From Oryzomonas japonica (GTDB lineage: Bacteria > Desulfobacterota > Desulfuromonadia > Geobacterales > Pseudopelobacteraceae): a stretch of DNA of 64,000 bases. Position numbers and translations under genes: made by a program. The stretch lies in the NCBI RefSeq assembly GCF_008802365.1, contig NZ_VZQZ01000001.1, positions 496,001 through 560,000 on the forward strand. Direction: 5' to 3'. Below the pieces are notes generated by a model. That model searched no databases. It was given only the letters and a program-made list of their open reading frames with translations, and was not told the DNA's origin. Positions within the stretch are counted from its first letter, which is position 1. Each line of letters begins with the position of its first letter. Shown in pieces: positions 1-8,562 of the stretch.

Positions 1-596
1 AAAGGGTCGCGGGCTCGCGTGATATGTTCGTACATCGAACGTTCGTTTGAATACACAATAACAATACACAGTTTTGTCTGCAAGAGTTATTTTGTCGCAC
101 TCGCTCCACCATTGGGTCTGCGGGCCAATGCGCTGCTTTTGAAGAGAGCGAACCAGGTCGTCTCGCGGCTGGCTGGACGAAGGCTTCGATGGCGGTTCAT
201 ATATCTAGCCGGTGGTTGCGGATACTGGCTGCGGTATGGGGTGGAAAACCTTCTGTCGGAAGTCGTCGATCCGGCCTTTTCCACAATGCTCACCGCCGTG
301 GCGAGGCAATGGCCGTCGTGTTGGACCTCGCAAGGCGGGGAGGGTGTCATGGGAAGTTACCGCGAGCGGGGCAAGGGAACGGCCCGCAGCTGCCTGCTTT
401 CAGCAGAAAAGAGACGGCCCTTCGGGACGGGAATCCCCCTGGGGGCTGGTACATCAAAACACAATTAAAGGAAGAGGGATGAAACATGCCACAGGACATG
501 CATGAGAATAACGAAGCAGCGTTTTAAGAACCGTATCCCTCCTCGTCAATGCGTGGTTGTCGCGCTCGGTCATCCCGCATTTCAGAAGCTGAAATT
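1..596. other. Gene-poor region, no supported CDS
   Basis: No reading frame here has protein-like composition over a useful length. Two overlapping palindromes lie at 26-45 (GTTCG-N5-CGAAC and CGAACGTTCG). A good ribosome binding site (AAAGGAAGAGGG, about 467-478) precedes two very short frames: an 8-codon peptide from 479 and a 13-codon peptide at 486-527. The GC-rich stretch 290-460 has several short complementary segments and could be a structured leader, but I recognise no known riboswitch. Confidence 0.4.
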
Positions 597-857
597 TCAG
601 CGGTCCTCCACGGGGGTGTCCAGAAAATCCATGATCGAATGGTACATTGAAACGGGCAACTCCTTATGGCCTTTTGGGGGAGCAAAAACCTTGTCCCAGC
701 CGTAACCCTGCAAATCCACAGCAATCACCCTGCCGGCGCCACGCGTATTGATGTGCGGGGTTATCTGTTTCACCACCCGCTGCCCAGGCTTTCGATTGAA
801 AAAGTTGTGTTCTTCCTCTATATGCCGGATCAGTTCTACAAGTTGATTAATGGTCAC
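597..857 (-). CDS. Small hypothetical protein (86 aa)
   Basis: This 86-residue frame begins with GTG; an in-frame stop lies a few codons upstream, so it cannot be extended far. The product is soluble and mixed in charge, with an amphipathic N-terminal helix (NQLVELIRHIEEEH) and a C-terminal segment rich in Asp, Phe and Pro. There is no signal peptide, membrane segment or cysteine motif. No clear ribosome binding site precedes the GTG, which weakens the call. Composition is more protein-like than the competing frames on either strand. It could be a real small protein or a remnant. I do not recognise the family. Confidence 0.4.
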   Translation of the reverse strand: MTINQLVELIRHIEEEHNFFNRKPGQRVVKQITPHINTRGAGRVIAVDLQGYGWDKVFAPPKGHKELPVSMYHSIMDFLDTPVEDR

Positions 858-1111
858 AGAGATGCGGCCTCGCTACGATCAGAGTCTTTTACGCAATAGG
901 AAACCCCCCAAGCAGTCTCATCGCCTGGGGGGCCGGTGCATCACACACATGAAGGATGGCAAAACATGACACTGGGCGCGGCAGAAGTCAACCGCAACAA
1001 GGATTTGCACAATGTTTCCCCATTTTTGCCGTCTTGAGCCCAAGCCAAACCGTTTTCGAATGAACCTGCTAAAAGGTTTGGGCCTCCACCTCTGCCCGGT
1101 GCTGTGGCCGA
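858..1111. other. Intergenic stretch with a GC-rich hairpin
   Basis: A hairpin with arms CCCCCCAAGC and GCCTGGGGGG lies near 906-934, with one mismatch and no clear T-run on either side. A minus-strand frame crosses this stretch and ends in an in-frame CRAQCH motif, but it runs through the cytochrome terminator and is not called as a gene. Confidence 0.35.
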
Positions 1112-1168
1112 ATAAAAAGGCCCTGATACCCCTGCGCATTGGTGCGTCGCACGGGGGCTCAGGGCCTT
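1112..1168 (-). terminator. Rho-independent terminator of the cytochrome genes
   Basis: On the minus strand, AAGGCCCTGA pairs with TCAGGGCCTT around an inner GC-rich helix, followed directly by TTTTTATT. It lies about 105 bases downstream of the octahaem cytochrome stop codon. Confidence 0.75.
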
Positions 1169-1273
1169 CTCCGGGAAAACGGTGGTGAACCATGGGATCA
1201 GTGGGGCGTGCCCCGCCCCGCCTGTCCCCCTTACAACGTCTCCTCCGCATGTTTCACGGGATGCCGTCCCGTC

Positions 1274-2651
1274 CTAAAAATCGTCATTCTCGCGTTGTTT
1301 TTTGAGCATCTTTTCCAGATACAATTCCGGTGAGGTGAGCTTCGCAACTTCCGCCTCGTTGTAACCGAGGGCACGGAAGTTCAACACGCCGTTGACGATG
1401 TGGCAATTCTCGCAACTGAGGGCCTTTGTCTTCGTCACGAGGTGACTGCTGGAGAAGTAGATGGTTTGCCAGCCCGGCTCCGCCTGGTACTTCTTTATCC
1501 CCAGGGTCTTGGCCGCCGAGGCTACCCCGGCCAGGGTATCGCCGTTGGCCATGGGCTGGGCAAAGTCCATGGCAAGCAGGTTGCCGGTCAATTTGTCGTA
1601 ATAGGCCTTACCCTGGAAGATCTTGAAGGGGTAGATCTTGCTGGCCGCATCCCCCCGGCTCCCCTTGGGGCCGATGAAATGGGGCTCGTTCCGGACGGTC
1701 CTGTTGTACCACGCGTACACCGGGATCGTTTCGTTGGCCTCCTTCTTCAAGGTCGAGGGCTCGTAGAACCCGTTGGCCTGCTTTTCCCACTTGGTAAAGT
1801 CCTTGGCGCTCGCCCCCCCGGTCCTGGGAATGTGGCAGGTCTGGCAGGCGATCCGCGCCGTATGGCGGTTGTAGGCGTCATCCTTGTGGGGGCGCTCCGG
1901 GTGGCAGCCGGAGGTGGTGCAGGTCAACCGGGTACCGTCATTGGCCCAGTTGTTGGGGTCGTAGCCGGTGGGGAAACGGTGATCCTTGGCCTTATGACAG
2001 TCCGAGCATTCCATCTTCTTTGCGGCATGCACATCGTTCGCCGCGGTAAATGCGAAGCCGCGCTTGATGTAGACACCGCCGCCGGCCGCTTCGTGGCAGA
2101 CCATGCAGTTTTTGACCTTGGGCTTGGCAATGGCCAGCGCCGCCTTGGTGCTGCGGTCCTGCCCCATGACGATCCGCCCTTTGCCATCCTTGTACGGCTT
2201 GCGGTTGCTGAAGTCGTAGGCCGACGAATGACAGATCAGACAGTCGATGGCCGCCTCTGCCTCGGGTCCCGTGCTCCCGACATCACTCACGTTGTTGCCG
2301 GGATGGCAGGTGTTGCACCCCGTATACTTGGTCTTGCCGGCGGCGTTCATCGGAATCTCTTTCAGGTTGTTGACGATGTCGTTACCGTTGCACATGGTGT
2401 AGATGCGGTTTTTCATCCCGTATTCTTTGCCCGCTTCCAGATTGTCCACATTGTCAACCTTTGAAGCGTGTTTCCAGTGGACCGTTTCAAGAAACTTGTG
2501 GGCGGTCCCCTGATGGCACTCTTCACAGGTCCCGGGGCCTTTGTATCCGTTTTTCTCGATGTAGTCGCGTCCGGGATGCTCCGCCGCCTGGACGATGCCG
2601 GATAGCCCACACAGTAGTAATGCCGCCGTTGCCAACAAGTTTAGATTCATG
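1274..2651 (-). CDS. Secreted octahaem c-type cytochrome
   Basis: This is a predicted periplasmic or extracellular electron carrier of 458 residues. The start was set at 2651 because GGAGGGG lies just upstream; the longer frame to 2677 lacks such a site. A signal peptide covers residues 1-22 (cleavage near VQA-AEH). Seven CXXCH haem sites start near residues 42, 112, 137, 182, 215, 269 and 413, and an eighth site has the spacing CX4CH (residues 244-250). The haem count recalls octahaem tetrathionate-reductase-like cytochromes, but the CXXCK active site of those enzymes is absent. It follows a nonahaem cytochrome gene in the same direction and faces a porin gene, so a role in electron transfer across the outer membrane is the favoured inference. 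Confidence 0.85.
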
Positions 2652-2727
2652 ATCCCCTCCGAGACAGAAATTTTCATAAATATACAAAATACAATATATA
2701 TGTCAATATAAATTTATATATAATGAT

Positions 2728-4482
2728 CTAGTGGATGATGTGCTGCTTTCCGGGGCCCTTAGGAACGCTCTTCAACGCGGCATATCCCTTCCGGTCCCTG
2801 AGGGGAGGGAGGGAAAAATCTCCCTTTACCTGCCACGCGTCCTTCAGATAGACCCAAGGGGCAAGGGCCGACAGGGTGTAGCCCGGTTCAAGTTCGATCT
2901 TTTCTGAGCGGATGGCGCGGATGAACAGGCCGCTCTTGTCGGCTACCACCTCATGGCTGCCGTTGAACGGCAGCGCGCCGGGGTCGCCGTACTCCCAGGC
3001 AACCTGCTGCCGCTGCCTCCCCTGGGGGTCGCCGTGGCAGGAGTCGCAGCCGCGGCCGGGGCCGTACTTGTGGGACATCTTGTCCAACTGGATCCAGAGC
3101 AGGGCTTTGTTGTTCTCCGGCAGGCCGTCGAAGAGCCCCACATAGGCCCAAGCGTCGTCTGTGCGTTTCAGGTCGGGAAGGTCGGCGGGGAAGCGCCAGT
3201 GGAGCCCCGGCTTGAAGGGAGACGAAGTCTGGTTCATGACCGCCATGGGAAACGGTTTGACCGGGATCCAGCGTCCCTTCTGGTCTTTGATCAAAAAAGG
3301 CTCGGCCATGATCCCGTAGTAGGCCTTGAACTTGAAATAGGGGGTTGCTGCGCCGGCCAGTTTGCCCGGCCCCCAGTAGGTCCCCTGGTAGCCCCCCACG
3401 TTACGGATATGGCAGGCTTCGCAGGTCAGGTTTTTGTGCAGGGAGGCGGCATGGTTCCTGACGATCTCCCCATGACAGCGGGCGCAGGAGTCCTGGGCCT
3501 GGCGCCTGACCATGGCGTGGCCGATGGCGGGGTTGCTTTTGGTGCTTTCGTGGCAATCGAGACAGCCGACCTTGGCCGCCACGTGGACATCCGGCGTTCC
3601 CCCTTCGGGGAAGGAGAAGCTGCCGCCGAAGTATCCCGCGCCGCGGCGCCGGTCCTCGGGTCCGGCATGGCAGACCGAACTGCGGCCGTTGCCGTAACAG
3701 CTCTCCGGCGAGGGGGTCTTCACAAAGGTGTGCATACCTTTGGTCGGATCGGTCCCACTCCTGGGCTGGGGGGCGTAGTGGCAGTCAAGGCACCCCACAT
3801 GGCAGACGCTGCAACTCTTCTGTCCCAAGGCAGCGGCTTGGTCGCTGAATGACTGGGCCGTTGCGCCCCGCATCGCCGTTACGTTCCCCTCAAACCACGG
3901 CCCGCAGTTGTGCGGCCCGCGCTGTTCGTCAAGCCACCCCTTGTACTGGCTCTGTTTGCCGTTCTGCGCCATGGTGCTGCGGCTGAACTCGGCGAATTCC
4001 CGCCGATGGCAGCTACCACACGATTGTTCCATCATGGCGAAATTCTGCGACAGGGTGTCACCCCGCTTGTCATGGTACAGGATCGCGGTAACCGAGGCAT
4101 CCCTCACCTTCTTTCCTTCTTTGTCGGTACTGATGATCAGGCGGGCAGCGGGATTGGTGCCGAATTCCAACGGGTAGCTGCGGGGGGAGGTCATGACGGC
4201 GAAACCTTTTCGAGCCACCGGCATGAGGCGGCCCATGCCCCGATGGGCCTCGCCCGGCACGCGGGCGGACGGGTTGCCCCGATGGCAATCGCTGCAGGTG
4301 GCCGGCATGCCGCTTTGTGTTTCCACCTCACCCTGGGTGACCGTAAAACCGGGATACCCCAGCTTCTTCATCGTCTGGCCGTCCTCGTGACACTCCCGGC
4401 AGCTGTCCAACGGCCAAGCGATTACGGGGGCAAGGATGCAGATGCAGAACATAAACACCAAACGGATTGTGGACGCGCTCAT
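2728..4482 (-). CDS. Multihaem c-type cytochrome (9 CXXCH sites)
   Basis: This is a 584-residue exported cytochrome. The start at 4482 has a good ribosome binding site (GGGAGGT) and gives a normal signal peptide over residues 1-24; the frame is open further upstream but without such features. CXXCH sites begin near residues 28, 63, 155, 224, 231, 307, 333, 354 and 479. The sites at 224 and 231 are almost adjacent, and a cysteine at 262 followed by C271-H272 gives an unusual CX8CH that may or may not bind haem. The octahaem cytochrome gene follows 76 bases downstream across an AT-rich gap. A role as a partner in a porin-cytochrome conduit is inferred from context. Confidence 0.85.
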   Translation of the reverse strand: MSASTIRLVFMFCICILAPVIAWPLDSCRECHEDGQTMKKLGYPGFTVTQGEVETQSGMPATCSDCHRGNPSARVPGEAHRGMGRLMPVARKGFAVMTSPRSYPLEFGTNPAARLIISTDKEGKKVRDASVTAILYHDKRGDTLSQNFAMMEQSCGSCHRREFAEFSRSTMAQNGKQSQYKGWLDEQRGPHNCGPWFEGNVTAMRGATAQSFSDQAAALGQKSCSVCHVGCLDCHYAPQPRSGTDPTKGMHTFVKTPSPESCYGNGRSSVCHAGPEDRRRGAGYFGGSFSFPEGGTPDVHVAAKVGCLDCHESTKSNPAIGHAMVRRQAQDSCARCHGEIVRNHAASLHKNLTCEACHIRNVGGYQGTYWGPGKLAGAATPYFKFKAYYGIMAEPFLIKDQKGRWIPVKPFPMAVMNQTSSPFKPGLHWRFPADLPDLKRTDDAWAYVGLFDGLPENNKALLWIQLDKMSHKYGPGRGCDSCHGDPQGRQRQQVAWEYGDPGALPFNGSHEVVADKSGLFIRAIRSEKIELEPGYTLSALAPWVYLKDAWQVKGDFSLPPLRDRKGYAALKSVPKGPGKQHIIH

Positions 4483-4873
4483 TACGTACCTCCCTCGGCA
4501 AGTTATGGATAAGGCACCGGTGGTTTCACTGGAAGCGGGGAAAACGCGCAGTGCTTTCACGGGACATTGTCCGGCGATGATACGCAGATTGCAGCAGCAG
4601 TGCCATAGTAAATATTCAAAAATCAGCATGTTACAATATATTGAAAATACGTCCACATCGTGGGCATTTTTCTTGCTTAATTCAATTTCTTATATATGTG
4701 CTTAAAGTAATATTTCATTATTACGATAATATGATAGCGTATGACAAAAAAAGTTCAAGGTGGTCAGACGCCCGGAAAGGAGGAAATGGCGAAACTGGCC
4801 GTAAACCAACATTGAAACGGGAAAATGGCGGCAGGTCGCATGCCGTCAGAATAAACAAAAAAAGGAGGAGACC
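4483..4873. promoter_or_regulatory. Divergent AT-rich control region between cytochromes and porin
   Basis: This 391-base region separates the cytochrome pair (minus) from the porin (plus). It is much richer in A and T than its surroundings, especially 4600-4760, so promoters for both directions are expected here, although no single hexamer pair stands out. Near the porin, a ribosome binding site precedes a 9-codon frame (4786-4815), and a stem-loop (GGCGGCA/TGCCGTC, about 4829-4849) sits just before the porin's own AAAGGAGGAG. Confidence 0.45.
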
Positions 4874-6577
4874 GTGAAGAACAGAATGCTGTCCATGCTT
4901 TTGGTCGGGTTGATTGCGGGGATGAATCTTCCCCTATCGGCACAGGCCGCCGATGAGGAACTGCTGCAAAAGGTCGACAAACTGTACAAAGAGATTGAAA
5001 CCCTGAAGGGCTCGGTCAAGAAGGTGGAGGACAAATCCATCGGCAGATGGCTGACCATCGGCGGGGATTACCGTTTCCGGTACGATTACCTGAGTGGCCG
5101 CACCAAACCGTTTACCGATGTGAACGCCACCTTCAGCAACGCCCAAAACCAGATGCAATCGAGCTTTTTCTCAGCGAGCGCTTCGGGGGCCCCTGTTAAT
5201 GGATATTCCGCAGCCCAGTGGGCTGGGGCCCTTTCCCAGATGATGACGTTTTCACAACAGATGGCACAGGTAAAGACGTATAATCAGGCCAACGCGTTTC
5301 TGGGGGCTAATCAGGCCCTGTTGGGTTCCCTGCAAAACTTTGCCGTACAGGTCCCCTCCTACAAACCGGAGAACGCCACCCTCTACACCAACCGGCTCGG
5401 CCTGGACCTCCACGCCAAGGCCACCCAGGATGTCACCGTCAATACCCGACTCGTCATGTACAAGGTTTTCGGCGCCCAGGATGACCAGGCCGTCACCAAC
5501 GGTAACTCCGCCCCCTATTTCGCCGACCGCGTCGGCGTGTTCGACGGCACCCTCGGCCATGTTCCCTCCAGCAGCTACCTGGATGTGGACCGGGCCTACG
5601 CCACCTGGAGCAATATCGCCGATCAGCCGCTTTGGTTTTCGGTCGGCCGTCGTCCCTCCACCAACGGCGCCCCCAGCAACCTGCGCCTCAACAACGAACG
5701 CCCCGGCAATGGGGGAACCCCGTCGCTCCTGGTGGATTACGCCTTTGACGGCATGACCCTCGGCTATGCCCCGGACATCGAAATGCTCCCCGGCGCCTAT
5801 GCCAAGGTGTGCTATGGCCGCGGCTTTGAAAGCGGCTTCCGTTCAACCCCGACCAACTCCGTCGCCGATACCGACATGCTCGGCATCGCCGTGATCCCGG
5901 TCGACACCGACCCGCTGCGCGTCTGGCTGCAGTGGAACCGCGGTTTCAATATCTTTGATGCTCCGAGCATGAGCAACACCTACTTCGGCAACACCGCTCC
6001 GAAAACCAACCTGGGCGATATCGACTGGTGGGGCGCCGGCGCCATGAGCACGCTCAAGAAGGTCGGCCCGGGCGATCTGAACTTCTTCACCGACGCGGCA
6101 CTGAGCGTAACCCATCCCAACAGCAATGTTTCCTCACAATTCGGTTTCCAGGGCCTCATGACCGGCGGCTTCTTCAATCCGGAAGCTCCGACCAGCAAGA
6201 CCGGCTGGGCCGTATCCGCCGGCGTTCGGTACGACCTGCCGTCCAAGACCAAGCTGGGCTTCGAGTACAACCACGGCTCCAAGGACTGGATCACCTTTGC
6301 CCCTGCCGCCGACGACATGTGGACCTCAAAGGTTGGAACCCGCGGCAATGTGTATGAAGGGTACGTCATCCAGGAGTTGAACCTGAAACCGATTTCTTCC
6401 TACTTCAGCAAAACCTTCTTCCGTCTCGGCTACCAGTTCTATGACTTCGAATACACCGGCAGCAATAACTGGGTCGGCGCACCGGTCAAGATCTCCGATG
6501 TAAAGGGGCAGATGATGACCACCACCCCGTTGGAATACGCGCACAACGTGTACGCGACCTTCGAGGTGCATTTCTAG
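4874..6577 (+). CDS. Outer-membrane porin, DUF3373-like
   Basis: This 567-residue beta-barrel candidate starts with GTG behind AAAGGAGGAGACC. A signal peptide covers residues 1-26. A short coiled-coil segment follows (about 28-54), and from about residue 58 there are alternating, aromatic-rich strands such as GGDYRFRYDY, ending in a terminal phenylalanine (EVHF) typical of barrel proteins. The layout matches DUF3373 porins found beside multihaem cytochromes in Geobacter. It diverges from two such cytochrome genes, so it may form the channel of an electron conduit; a different substrate-specific porin role is also possible. Confidence 0.75.
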   Translation: MKNRMLSMLLVGLIAGMNLPLSAQAADEELLQKVDKLYKEIETLKGSVKKVEDKSIGRWLTIGGDYRFRYDYLSGRTKPFTDVNATFSNAQNQMQSSFFSASASGAPVNGYSAAQWAGALSQMMTFSQQMAQVKTYNQANAFLGANQALLGSLQNFAVQVPSYKPENATLYTNRLGLDLHAKATQDVTVNTRLVMYKVFGAQDDQAVTNGNSAPYFADRVGVFDGTLGHVPSSSYLDVDRAYATWSNIADQPLWFSVGRRPSTNGAPSNLRLNNERPGNGGTPSLLVDYAFDGMTLGYAPDIEMLPGAYAKVCYGRGFESGFRSTPTNSVADTDMLGIAVIPVDTDPLRVWLQWNRGFNIFDAPSMSNTYFGNTAPKTNLGDIDWWGAGAMSTLKKVGPGDLNFFTDAALSVTHPNSNVSSQFGFQGLMTGGFFNPEAPTSKTGWAVSAGVRYDLPSKTKLGFEYNHGSKDWITFAPAADDMWTSKVGTRGNVYEGYVIQELNLKPISSYFSKTFFRLGYQFYDFEYTGSNNWVGAPVKISDVKGQMMTTTPLEYAHNVYATFEVHF

Positions 6578-6616
6578 CAGGTTTGAAATGTCCGCTTTCG
6601 TGATGCGGACAGTACG

Positions 6617-6657
6617 CCGGGGGAGTGGAACCGTGCCTCCCGCTCCCCCGGTTTTTT
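6617..6657 (+). terminator. Rho-independent terminator after porin
   Basis: Arms CCGGGGGAG and CTCCCCCGG form a 9-bp perfect stem followed by TTTTTT, 40 bases after the porin stop codon. Confidence 0.9.
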
Positions 6658-6734
6658 ACCGGTCCGAATCCTTTTCGCCTCCCGCCGGGGGACGGAAAAA
6701 AACACACCTACACTGTAAAAAAAGGAGCAAGCAC

Positions 6735-7058
6735 ATGAAAAAGATTCTCTCTGCCGTCGTTATGGCGGCCTTGTTGGTGTTCACCTCCCTGGCGGTCGTT
6801 ACAACCGCCAGCGCGGAAGATGTGAAGATGGTCGGCGTCATCTCCAAGATCGAAATGGCGGCAGACGGCAAGTCGGCTACGGCAACCCTCAAGGACGGCA
6901 AAAGCGGGGAAAGCGTGACCATCATCATTACCGACGACCTGACCCTCGACAAGTTCAAGGACAAACGCATCGTCGAGGGTGATGAGATCCGCTGCAAGTT
7001 CGAGAAGGCGGGCGGCAAGAATAGCAGCAAGATCTTCAAGAAAACGGCAGGATGTTAG
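6735..7058 (+). CDS. Small secreted protein of unknown function
   Basis: The product has 107 residues. The start is supported by AAAAAAAAGGAGC upstream. A signal peptide covers residues 1-26 (cleavage near ASA-ED). The mature part is about 80 residues, rich in Lys and Asp, with short beta-strand-like segments (VGVISKIEM, SVTIIITDD, EIRCKFEK). This suggests a small periplasmic beta-barrel or OB-like fold, but that is inference. It stands alone between the porin terminator and a sigma-54 controlled gene. I do not recognise the family. Confidence 0.7.
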   Translation: MKKILSAVVMAALLVFTSLAVVTTASAEDVKMVGVISKIEMAADGKSATATLKDGKSGESVTIIITDDLTLDKFKDKRIVEGDEIRCKFEKAGGKNSSKIFKKTAGC

Positions 7059-7343
7059 ACTAACCACCTCGAGTCACATAGCTGCAAAGCCTCTTCTCCC
7101 CAGTGCGTTCGTCGCCGCCACGGCTGTCGGTATCAGCCTGGCGGCCTCGGCGTCTGCCGTTGCCAGCAGGTCCCCCGGCATATCGCAAAGATATATACCA
7201 AGTGCCACACGGCTGAAGCCATCACATCCTTCCAATACCTCATTCAAGGTGGCGGCAGGCTTATACGAGGTGCATTTGTGCCGAGCGTTTGGCGGCTCAA
7301 TGAAAATACAGTGTAATTACAGCAATGTGTAAAAATATTTTTA
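7059..7343. other. Intergenic stretch with a possible gene remnant
   Basis: No gene is called. On the minus strand 7074-7316 is open for 80 codons and its second half reads like protein (short segments IYLCDMPGDLL and AEAARLIPTAVAA), but it has no ATG near its beginning and no ribosome binding site. It may be the 3' end of a decayed gene. Confidence 0.3.
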
Positions 7344-7360
7344 TTGGCACCAGTTCTGCA
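7344..7360 (+). promoter_or_regulatory. Sigma-54 (-24/-12) promoter
   Basis: TTGGCACCAGTTCTGCA matches the RpoN consensus, with GG and GC exactly ten bases apart. It lies 48 bases before the next start codon and behind an A/T tract (aaaaatattttta) that could bind IHF. Confidence 0.7.
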
Positions 7361-7407
7361 TTGTACTTGGCATAGCATCAACACACCTTCGACCAAGGAG
7401 ATTCAAA

Positions 7408-7641
7408 ATGAAAAAAGTTCTTTCCACTATCGTAGCCGCAATCGTTGCCCTGTCTTTCTCTGCTGTTGTTTTCGCTGCTGACGCTGCTGCTCCGGCCGCT
7501 CCTGCTGCTCCTGCTGAAAAAACCGCTCCTGCCGCCAAAAAAGAAGTGAAAAAAGCCAAAAAAGCAAAGAAAGCCAAAAAAGCTAAAGCCGAAAAGAAAG
7601 AAGCCGCTCCTGCTGTTGAAGCTGCTCCTGCTGCCAAGTAA
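7408..7641 (+). CDS. Secreted Ala/Pro/Lys-rich low-complexity protein
   Basis: This 77-residue protein starts behind CAAGGAG. A signal peptide covers residues 1-23 (cleavage near VFA-AD). The mature part is almost wholly Ala, Pro, Lys and Glu, with an Ala/Pro segment, a strongly basic core of repeated KKAKKA units (about residues 44-64) and an Ala/Pro tail. It resembles histone-H1-like or TolA/TonB-spacer composition, but it is exported and has no globular domain. It is the only gene between a sigma-54 promoter and a terminator pair. Function is unknown; binding to polyanionic surfaces is only a guess. Confidence 0.75.
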   Translation: MKKVLSTIVAAIVALSFSAVVFAADAAAPAAPAAPAEKTAPAAKKEVKKAKKAKKAKKAKAEKKEAAPAVEAAPAAK

Positions 7642-7664
7642 TTCACTTTTCAGCAGTTCAAATA

Positions 7665-7702
7665 GAGAGAGCCATGTCGCGTGACGTGGCTCTCTTTGTT
7701 TT
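7665..7702 (+). terminator. Rho-independent terminator
   Basis: AGAGAGCCATGTC pairs with GACGTGGCTCTCT (one G-U pair), followed by TTTGTTTTT. It closes the low-complexity protein gene. Confidence 0.9.
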
Positions 7703-7730
7703 TGCGCGGGGAGTTCTCGCGGCATATGAA

Positions 7731-7765
7731 AAGCCCACCAAGTCGTTCGGTGGGCTTCTTTTCTT
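7731..7765 (+). terminator. Second, tandem terminator-like hairpin
   Basis: AAGCCCACC pairs perfectly with GGTGGGCTT, followed by CTTTTCTTTT. It may back up the first terminator or act on the opposite strand. Confidence 0.65.
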
Positions 7766-8102
7766 TTGTGTCTCTTTGTTTGCTTTTCAAGCGGTTTCCC
7801 GATGCGTACTGCCATCGGGCCACGTGCGCCTTCTATTTCTGGAACCAGCACGGCGGAGTGTCTTCCATAGATTAGTAAGCCTCCTTTGCCTGGTTTGTAC
7901 TGCCTTGCTGCTGATACTACTATAACATTAATGTGTTTAAATAATAGTCTATTTTTAAATAATCATAAAGAGTATACTGAAAAAATTGGCAAGGGCTCCG
8001 CTGCCGGATGTTCGTGGGGCGTCGATACTTCTACCGCAGTGGCAGCAAGCGATAGGGGAGGGGCGGCACGTTAGTCTGTAGGTGGTTCTGATCGGGTTAA
8101 TT
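7766..8102. other. Intergenic stretch, no gene seen
   Basis: The region is AT-rich from about 7915 to 7985 and GC-rich after that. No convincing reading frame or known RNA is visible. A GG-N10-GC pair near 7990 resembles a -24/-12 element but lacks the conserved -12 box. Confidence 0.4.
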
Positions 8103-8151
8103 GAAAATAATAATCAAAATCATTTACATTTAAAATCGGATTGGGTACTAT
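8103..8151 (+). promoter_or_regulatory. Fur box next to a sigma-70 promoter
   Basis: The 19-mer at 8103-8121 matches the classical Fur consensus (GATAATGATAATCATTATC) at 15 of 19 positions. A promoter follows at once: TTTACA (8123-8128), 17-base spacer, TACTAT (8146-8151). Occupied Fur would cover or abut the -35 box, so iron repression is the simple prediction. Confidence 0.65.
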
Positions 8152-8191
8152 ACAACCATAAGTAGTACCAAAAATTCAGAGGAGGTAAGCC

Positions 8192-8515
8192 ATGAACAGC
8201 ATAGCAAGAACGATGACGGTAATCGCGGCATCTATGCTCTTTTCGGCCGTGCCGATCCTTGCCGATGAAGGAAATATGGGATCAATGGAGTCGCAGGTTC
8301 CGCAGGCGCAGGAAGGGACGAGGGATGAATGTCTGCTGGTTGCAATGAACTGTGGGAAAGACGTTGACTCTATTCAGGAACGGATTGATCGACTGAATGC
8401 TGAAATCGGCCGGGGAACGGACGTGTACACGCCGGAAGAGTTGAAAAAGCTTCAAGATCAGGTGAATGATTACAACAGGCAATTCGAACTTATCATTGAA
8501 AACGGCGGCGGTTAA
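8192..8515 (+). CDS. Small secreted protein under a Fur box
   Basis: The 107-residue product starts behind CAGAGGAGG. A signal peptide covers residues 1-24 (cleavage near ILA-DE). The mature protein has two cysteines (RDECLLVAMNC) and then a helical, charged segment with coiled-coil character (about residues 60-102). No haem or metal motif is visible. The Fur-type operator upstream suggests expression under iron limitation, but the function is unknown and the family is not recognised. Confidence 0.7.
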   Translation: MNSIARTMTVIAASMLFSAVPILADEGNMGSMESQVPQAQEGTRDECLLVAMNCGKDVDSIQERIDRLNAEIGRGTDVYTPEELKKLQDQVNDYNRQFELIIENGGG

Positions 8516-8562
8516 AAGGGGTAGTGGCGGGATGTCTGCAACCCGGATGTAGCGCGAAAAAG

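Noticed and set aside
19-468. Plus-strand frame of 149 codons
   Set aside because: Its composition changes abruptly along its length, other frames of similar length overlap it on both strands, and no ribosome binding site is present.
918-1250. Minus-strand frame of 110 codons ending with a CRAQCH motif (possible CX3CH haem site)
   Set aside because: It spans the terminator hairpin of the cytochrome genes, is rich in Arg and Pro like antisense frames of GC-rich DNA, and has no ribosome binding site or signal peptide.
4483-7407. Cyclic-di-GMP (GEMM) riboswitch, often found before Geobacter cytochrome genes
   Set aside because: I looked for its conserved core sequences before the cytochromes, the porin and the small secreted genes and found only chance short matches.
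7986-8005. GG-N10-GC pair resembling a second sigma-54 promoter
   Set aside because: The -12 box does not match TTGC and no gene starts within a useful distance.
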